Positions 18,301 to 21,375 of a DNA stretch of 21,375 nt are shown one piece after another. This DNA comes from DASZTU01 sp035493835 (GTDB lineage: Bacteria; Pseudomonadota; Alphaproteobacteria; Rhizobiales; Devosiaceae), in assembly GCA_035493835.1 (NCBI GenBank), contig DATJHO010000133.1:1-21375 (forward strand), given 5' to 3'. The number at the start of each line of letters is the position of its first letter. The stretch's first letter is position 1. The position numbers and the translations under genes were made by a program. The notes beneath the pieces were generated by a model. That model was given only the letters and a program-made list of their open reading frames with translations. It ran no database searches and was not told the origin of the DNA.

Positions 18301-18566
18301 ATCGCGCCGCTGGCATTCGTGAGGGAGCCGATGTCAGTGGACGAGGTCACGGCGGTGCCGTTTGGATTGTCGATCGTGCCGTCGTTGATATACGAGTCGC
18401 CATCGGCAATGGTGACGGTTGTCGTAATCGTCCCGTCGGCCGGGTTGGTGATCTCAGCGGCAAGCGCCGGATTACTGAGGGAAAGTACGACACCCGTTCC
18501 AATGAGGGCTACCGGCGTCAGGATGTTGTAATTGGCTAGAAGACGAAGCGTACGAAACCGAGACAA
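15378..18566 (-). CDS. Type Va autotransporter with repeat-rich passenger
   Basis: The product is a secreted surface protein that would be exported by Sec and inserted as an autotransporter. The N-terminus has a long signal peptide (LSRFRTLRLLANYNILTP, then a hydrophobic run) with likely cleavage at NPALA/AEITN. The passenger has about twenty imperfect repeats of an FTNSGSI or FTNTASGTIT motif, expected to fold as a beta-helix. A linker precedes the C-terminal autotransporter barrel at about residues 786-1062, which begins near TTVWGDVFSGGS and ends RFRISGSF with terminal Phe. No protease or lipase motif is visible, so adhesin or structural roles are more likely. The start is uncertain: the frame is open up to 18824 but has no ATG. 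TTG at 18566 has GGGG nine bases upstream and gives a proper signal peptide (1062 residues); TTG at 18581 is an alternative. TamA/TamB, its plausible assembly factors, lie nearby. Confidence 0.9.
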   Translation of the reverse strand: MSRFRTLRLLANYNILTPVALIGTGVVLSLSNPALAAEITNPADGTITTTVTIADGDSYINDGTIDNPNGTAVTSSTDIGSLTNASGAIIGTEADDFAVLIQGNADTITNDGDIGITYHNPDPSYSSDGIEVTGDVTTFTNSGSIATGNYAVYIEGATGSFDNNSGGTITSDDGTAVFLGIYAGGGATSFNNSGSIESDSDTAGDGVVIYGTTGSFTNTSTGTITSNDGNAVWLGKGTADATVNDFNNAGSIMATNNAAINIEGSDSVAAAGTVTNSGTVTGVGAGFFSSGDVGDFTNSAGGTITATNDDTDPSDYSGAYEANGVFAIGNVTGTFTNDGTITATGQDSSVGYGATDYGYLSAGVGITGDVNKFVNTGDIEAQAGGSSYGGESTSLGGVGVAIGGETTDFENSGTIHGSGSGVYFGNYQGTGWYAGKAYFDEPSESHVGTFTNDATGAITGDQGVGVVFTDGVDSFDNAGQITGHGTPVGEIPSAGVFIAGGVTSFTNSGSITADQDGVQIFSGVGTFTNTASGTITSADGFGAYVSDFALPGPFSSPSNTPVAFNNFTNNGTISGALAGVEFATSSPVNIVNTGNILGTGAGSVGLIFNGGTLNNSGTIQGAIGILDTNLAGSSIVNTGSIIGTDGPGLSFVEEEDPTVTTSGLIQGSTVSIQFAGSAPDTLVVNTGAKIVGTVSFGSGVNTIDVSGYTGNLVIDFNNPSGSPVTVVNGSNLYVATTSQLTIVDATSIRQSAQPVEDLVGGIQDSMYDALSGEMPSTDDQSFVSKAPGKGTTVWGDVFSGGSTNGGPGSSIGFGGFVAGAQAEYAPGLTLGLLASYGHTNFSLNNPQQTISSNVGTVGIYGSKSLNAITLDFSLLGGFGGNTSRRQIGGTTTETATADYNSWFLAPEVGASVPLAHFQKGQLNLAGRLGYIGGSFAGYTESGSSSDLTVGAQDISVLTASAELNGKTAIAHTSGTDINLTGKVGVFTDDNVGNSAVSVSMAGFGNMGAGSVTTDSTGTGAYAGLGLEAPIATGFTVGASLTGSARSDGNYGGVGRFRISGSF
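16634..18330 (-). repeat. Degenerate tandem repeats encoding the autotransporter passenger
   Basis: About twenty copies of a motif of the form F-x-N-(S/T/D)-G-x-I, averaging near 28 residues apart, run through this segment. Two versions alternate in part: a short one (FTNSGSI) and one with a two-residue insert (FTNTASGTIT). At the DNA level this gives recurrent minus-strand strings such as TTCACCAA. The repeats have diverged, with no long exact copies, so they are old rather than recently expanded. Confidence 0.75.
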
Positions 18567-18897
18567 GAAATTTAACCCCAAACGATAAGCGGGACTTCTC
18601 CTGAGTCGCCGCTGCCTAAAAAACCTAACTATTGATAGCGCGGACACACCAGCGCCACAATCAGAAAGGGTCGCTAACGTGCGGCATTTTAACGGCTTTT
18701 GGAATTGTTGCGGGTGTGCATTGGGACAGGCACGCCGCCTTGCCGTGGCGGGAATGTGTGCAAAATGTGCTCGGAGGCGGTTTTGAAATGCATTGGCGGC
18801 CTCCGCCGGCGGCCGGCCAATCAAGATTGCCGTGCCGCTTTACGGCCTGCCCTCCGCCCTCGATCGGGGCCTTGGCCCTGCTCGAAACGAAGTAGGC
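18567..18897. other. Intergenic region between the AMP ligase and the autotransporter
   Basis: The minus-strand frame of the autotransporter stays open through most of this stretch, but the sequence it would encode is Arg- and Cys-rich with no ATG and does not look like protein. I see a promoter candidate at 18632-18660 and an AGGAG at 18602-18598 that is 16 bases from the nearest in-frame TTG. No clear terminator follows the AMP ligase stop; GGGCCAAGGCCC shortly after it has too small a loop for a good hairpin. Confidence 0.5.
18632..18660 (-). promoter_or_regulatory. Predicted promoter of the autotransporter gene
   Basis: On the minus strand TTGTGG (18660-18655) and TATCAA (18637-18632) are 17 bases apart and resemble -35 and -10 elements. 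Transcription would begin near 18625, about 60 bases before the TTG start chosen for the autotransporter, which agrees with the shorter reading of that gene. The match to consensus is modest. Confidence 0.35.
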
Positions 18898-20361
18898 TCA
18901 GGGCGCCAGCAGCGCCTGCAACTGCTCCCGCAGCTTGAAGCGCTGGACCTTGGAATTTTCGTTCCGCGGGATCGCGCCGACGCGCACTATCCGGTCCGGC
19001 GTGGCTTCCCGCAAGGTTGAGGCGGCTGCGGCGCGCATCCCCACGAGGTCGATCTCCGCATCTGTGACGATCGCCAGCCAGACCTCGTCCATTCCGTGAC
19101 GGGCGGGCATGTTGACGGCAGCCAGATCCCGTATGCGGGAATCGCGGCGGAAAGCCTCCTCGATCATCTCCGGGTCGATGATGACGCCGCCTCTGTTGAT
19201 GATATCGCCGCTGCGACCCAGGATAACGAGGCGGCCGTCGGGATAGAGTCGGGCGGTGTCGCCTGGGTAGAACCAGCCATCGTCCCTGAGGGCCGCGATC
19301 CGCTCACCGGCCCGGCCCACATAGAACGGTTGCCGCTGCGGGCGGACGCGTACCTTCCCGGCCTGGCCGGCTGCAACGGGCCTGTCCGCGTCATCGACGA
19401 CTTCCAGCGCGACGCCCGGCAGCACATAGCCGACGCAGCCTTCCTCGCGTTCGAGCACGCCCCCGGTCCCGACTGCCACCGCTTCCATTTCCGTTGACCC
19501 GTAGAAAAACGTCACGTCGGGACAAAGCTTGGCGCGGATTTCGGCAAGGAGGCGCAACGGCATGCGCGCGCCCGTCACCTGGATGCTTCGAAGCGAGCTG
19601 AGCGGCGCCCTGCCGCGCAGATACTCCAAGAGGGGCCGTAACTGCCCGATGGAGGCCTTCAGAGATTCCACCCCGAAGAGCCTGATCAGGTCAGCCGTGG
19701 CTGCCGAGGTCTGGGCAAGGCACATCAGGCCCCCCTGACTAAGCACCTGGTACGGCGTCAAGTTACCGGGCGACGTCGAGAAGTCCATCAGGCTGATGGC
19801 GGCCGAGTTACGTCCGTGACGTCCGGAGCTGATTGCCACATTGCCGGACACTGTGCGGCCAATGCGCTCCACCGTATGGGCAACGCATTTGCGGCGGCCG
19901 GTGGTACCCGACGAAAACACGTAGCGCAGGACCTGGTCGAGCCGGAGGTCGGGCAGGGACAGCAGTTTTGCATAATCGACGGGCGGTTGTGGGTTCGACG
20001 CGAAAAAGCTTGCGTCGATCTTGGTTGCGCGAATGCTCCCCAGATCGCTGCGCTCGGCATCGGTCAGGACCAGGTTCGGCTGCGGACCGGCATCGGGCAG
20101 GGGGCCACCATTGCCGGAAAGCGACGCCGAGGGCACGCCCAGCAGGGAAAGCCCCAGGATCAGATAGAGGTGGTGCAGGGGGTGGGCCACGTCGATGATC
20201 ACCATCGAGGCGTTGTCGAGCCCGAATTCGGCGAGCCGGGTAACGGCGGCCTCCACCGACTTGGCGAGCACCCGGTAGCTCGCAATCGCCGTCGTCGTTG
20301 CGACCGCGGGCTCGTCTTCCCGCAGGCGCGCCTGAAAAATCACCTGCTTGGCCAATTGCAT
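18898..20361 (-). CDS. Stand-alone AMP-forming ligase (ANL superfamily)
   Basis: This 487-residue enzyme should activate a carboxylic acid with ATP to an acyl-adenylate and pass it to CoA or a carrier protein. Motifs appear in the usual order: phosphate loop FSSGTTGRRK at 149-158, YGSTE at 287-291, GDTARLYPDGRLVILGR at 367-383 with Asp368 and Arg383, the hinge region GDIINRGGVIIDPEMIE, and the C-terminal catalytic Lys471 in PRNENSKVQR. It is shorter than typical acyl-CoA synthetases of 500-650 residues, mainly in the N-terminal half. No carrier-protein, condensation or thioesterase domain is attached, and no biosynthetic partner gene lies in the window. ATG at 20361 is supported by GGGGGA six bases upstream. 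It may be an acyl-CoA synthetase or a stand-alone adenylation enzyme; the substrate cannot be read from sequence by eye. Confidence 0.87.
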   Translation of the reverse strand: MQLAKQVIFQARLREDEPAVATTTAIASYRVLAKSVEAAVTRLAEFGLDNASMVIIDVAHPLHHLYLILGLSLLGVPSASLSGNGGPLPDAGPQPNLVLTDAERSDLGSIRATKIDASFFASNPQPPVDYAKLLSLPDLRLDQVLRYVFSSGTTGRRKCVAHTVERIGRTVSGNVAISSGRHGRNSAAISLMDFSTSPGNLTPYQVLSQGGLMCLAQTSAATADLIRLFGVESLKASIGQLRPLLEYLRGRAPLSSLRSIQVTGARMPLRLLAEIRAKLCPDVTFFYGSTEMEAVAVGTGGVLEREEGCVGYVLPGVALEVVDDADRPVAAGQAGKVRVRPQRQPFYVGRAGERIAALRDDGWFYPGDTARLYPDGRLVILGRSGDIINRGGVIIDPEMIEEAFRRDSRIRDLAAVNMPARHGMDEVWLAIVTDAEIDLVGMRAAAASTLREATPDRIVRVGAIPRNENSKVQRFKLREQLQALLAP

Positions 20362-20688
20362 GCCACTTCCCCCAAACGTTCGCCTTCAGCGCATCGCGCT
20401 GGTGGTGGAGCTCATCCCCATATTCCAAGTACTTGCCCGATGCCATTAGCGGAGCGGGGTTTTGCGCTGACGAAAGCGGCGGCCGCCACGCGACTGCTGC
20501 ATGTGGACCTTCTCATGTCGGCGGAATGGCTGCTCGAAAATAGCATGAGTGGTGGTCTGGTAATGGTGGTCTGGCCTGGAGTTGGCCGATGGTCGTCACA
20601 GTCTATCGGTGTTGGTGCACCTCAAGCGTCCGTTGTTGGACCAGGCGACGCCTTGTAGATTGGAACGGCACCTTGGAGATTGGAAAAC
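20362..20688. other. Divergent intergenic region between AMP ligase and VOC gene
   Basis: This 327-base stretch must hold promoters for both neighbours, but I cannot place them with confidence. It contains two sets of short direct repeats (20550-20574 and 20651-20690). Open frames cross it on both strands but lack ribosome binding sites and recognisable protein sequence. Confidence 0.5.
20550..20574. repeat. 11-base direct repeat
   Basis: TGGTGGTCTGG occurs exactly twice (20550-20560 and 20564-20574) with a TAA between, a 14-base period. It lies about 115 bases upstream of the VOC gene start. It may be a pair of protein-binding sites or a slippage product. Confidence 0.45.
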
Positions 20689-20690
20689 AT
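20651..20690 (+). repeat. 20-base tandem duplication carrying the VOC gene ribosome binding site
   Basis: CCTTGTAGATTGGAA (20651-20665) and CCTTGGAGATTGGAA (20671-20685) differ at one base and repeat with a 20-base period. The second copy holds GGAG (20675-20678), ten bases before the ATG of the VOC gene; the first copy has GTAG at that place. The duplication reaches up to the start codon. Confidence 0.55.
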
Positions 20691-21126
20691 GGCGCTCAAA
20701 CGGATGGACAACGTAGCAATCGTCGTCGAAGACCTCGGAGGGGCGATTGATTTCTTTCGCGAACTCGGCCTCGCGCTCGAAGGGCGGGCCATGATCGAAG
20801 GCGAATGGGCCGGACGCGTGACCTGGTTGGGCGATCAGCATGTCGAGATTGCCATGATGCGCACACCGGACGGCCACAGCCGGCTCGAGCTCTCCCGCTT
20901 CCTCGCGCCGGCTGTCGTCGCAGATCACCGGAACGCCCCGGTCAACGCTCTAGGCTACCTCCGCGTCATGTTCACCGTCGACGACATCGACGAGACGCTT
21001 GAAAGGCTCCGCACGCGCGGCGCGCAGCTCGTAGGCGAAGTAGTCCAGTATCAAGACGTGTATCGGCTCTGCTACATCCGTGGGCCCGAAGGGCTTCTCA
21101 TCGGACTCGCCCAAGAACTCAGCTGA
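20689..21126 (+). CDS. VOC (glyoxalase / bleomycin-resistance fold) family protein
   Basis: The 145-residue protein has two beta-alpha-beta-beta-beta modules: the first from MDNVAIVVEDLGGAIDFFRELGL to RLELSRF, the second from GYLRVMFTVDDIDETLERLRTRGA to RGPEGLLIGLAQEL. It belongs to a widespread bacterial VOC group with the string IAMMRTPDGHSRLEL. Most classical metal-ligand positions are not His or Glu here (Asn-Val at the first strand, Arg in YLRVMF, Gly near the end); the Glu of RLEL is kept. Glyoxalase I activity is therefore unlikely, and the role could be another lyase, an isomerase or ligand binding. ATG at 20689 is chosen over the in-frame TTG at 20680 because GGAG at 20675-20678 is correctly placed for it. 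It is transcribed away from the AMP ligase, with no evident functional link. Confidence 0.88.
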   Translation: MALKRMDNVAIVVEDLGGAIDFFRELGLALEGRAMIEGEWAGRVTWLGDQHVEIAMMRTPDGHSRLELSRFLAPAVVADHRNAPVNALGYLRVMFTVDDIDETLERLRTRGAQLVGEVVQYQDVYRLCYIRGPEGLLIGLAQELS

Positions 21127-21293
21127 GCGCAATACGAAGACAAATGGCGAAGAGTGACCAGCGAGCGCGTCCGAGGCCGATACGCCTGTTCGAGGTCCAT
21201 CCCTCCGCGGTCGGCCGCGTTCTCGCCCAGGACGATCAGGTCGTCAACCCGGGCCGGGTCGCCCGCGAAAGCCGCCGTCGGTAGCGGGCTGCC

Positions 21294-21375
21294 TCAAGCC
21301 GTCGCCAGCGCCTGCCGCAGGAACGCCAGGCCCTTGCGCTCGCCTTCCTTGCGCGCGTCCAAATCCTTGCCGGGC
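21294..21375 (-). CDS. C-terminal end of an unidentified protein (5' part outside window)
   Basis: A minus-strand frame enters from the right edge and ends at TGA (21296-21294). The visible 26 residues include RKEGERKGLAFLRQALATA, a charged then amphipathic helix typical of a protein C-terminus. No family can be named from this. The same frame stays open and protein-like for some distance past the stop (see findings), so a premature stop is possible. It is convergent with the VOC gene, 167 bases away. Confidence 0.5.
   Translation of the reverse strand, partial: PGKDLDARKEGERKGLAFLRQALATA

Noticed and set aside
16634..18330. Recurring short strings that might suggest a CRISPR array
   Set aside because: The copies are degenerate, unevenly spaced and in frame with a protein repeat, with no identical direct repeats.
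18567..18824. N-terminal extension of the autotransporter frame
   Set aside because: It has no ATG, an Arg/Cys-rich composition, and a promoter-like element inside it; it is treated as untranslated upstream sequence.
19808..20446. Minus-strand frame starting MASGKYLEYGDELHHQ upstream of and overlapping the AMP ligase
   Set aside because: There is no ribosome binding site before its ATG and most of it overlaps the ligase in another frame; the first 30 residues look somewhat protein-like but nothing else supports it.
20440..20658. Plus-strand small open frame (MPLAERGFALTKAAAATR) before the VOC gene
   Set aside because: No ribosome binding site, no recognisable family, and it runs through intergenic direct repeats.
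21144..21284. Plus-strand 46-codon frame (MAKSDQRARPRPIRLFE) after the VOC gene
   Set aside because: Very short, Arg-rich, without a ribosome binding site; the opposite strand looks at least as protein-like.

Overview
The window reads as chromosomal DNA of a GC-rich alphaproteobacterium, probably Hyphomicrobiales. The basis is high GC at third codon positions, frequent TTG starts, a TamA/TamB pair, a very large kinase/ATPase/GAF/PAS/histidine-kinase fusion, and a GH42 beta-galactosidase of the type I associate with rhizobia and relatives. A Devosia-like genus is only a guess. I see no rRNA, tRNA, insertion sequence, phage gene or CRISPR array.

Layout. (1) Positions 1-2043, minus: the N-terminal 681 codons of a GH42 beta-galactosidase that runs off the left edge. 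Its promoter region carries a palindromic operator candidate lying across the predicted -10 box. (2) Positions 2491-8031, plus: one 1846-residue signalling protein with a kinase-like domain whose active site looks degenerate, a STAND-type ATPase, a helical-repeat middle, GAF, PAS and an intact histidine kinase core. No response regulator lies beside it. (3) Positions 8122-18566, all minus: tamB and tamA (overlapping by 4 bases), a PAS-GGDEF diguanylate cyclase, and a repeat-rich autotransporter. (4) Positions 18898-20361, minus: a compact stand-alone AMP-forming ligase of the ANL superfamily. (5) Positions 20689-21126, plus: a small VOC-fold protein. (6) Positions 21294-21375, minus: the last 26 codons of an unidentified gene entering from the right.

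How the genes may work together. Region 3 is the most coherent. TamA (outer-membrane Omp85 barrel) and TamB (periplasm-spanning) form the translocation and assembly module, known to help assemble autotransporters. Here an autotransporter with about twenty copies of an FTNSGSI-like motif lies one gene away on the same strand, separated by a c-di-GMP synthase. This suggests, but does not prove, a surface-adhesin module in which the assembly machine, its cargo and a second-messenger enzyme tied to biofilm formation sit together. The GH42 gene and the big kinase are divergently transcribed from a 447-base intergenic region. The VOC gene and the AMP ligase are divergent from a 327-base region holding two short tandem duplications.

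Main limits: functions rest on motif recognition by eye; promoters, operators and terminators are pattern calls; several starts (tamA, the GGDEF gene, the autotransporter) are uncertain because they lack a clear ATG plus Shine-Dalgarno pair.
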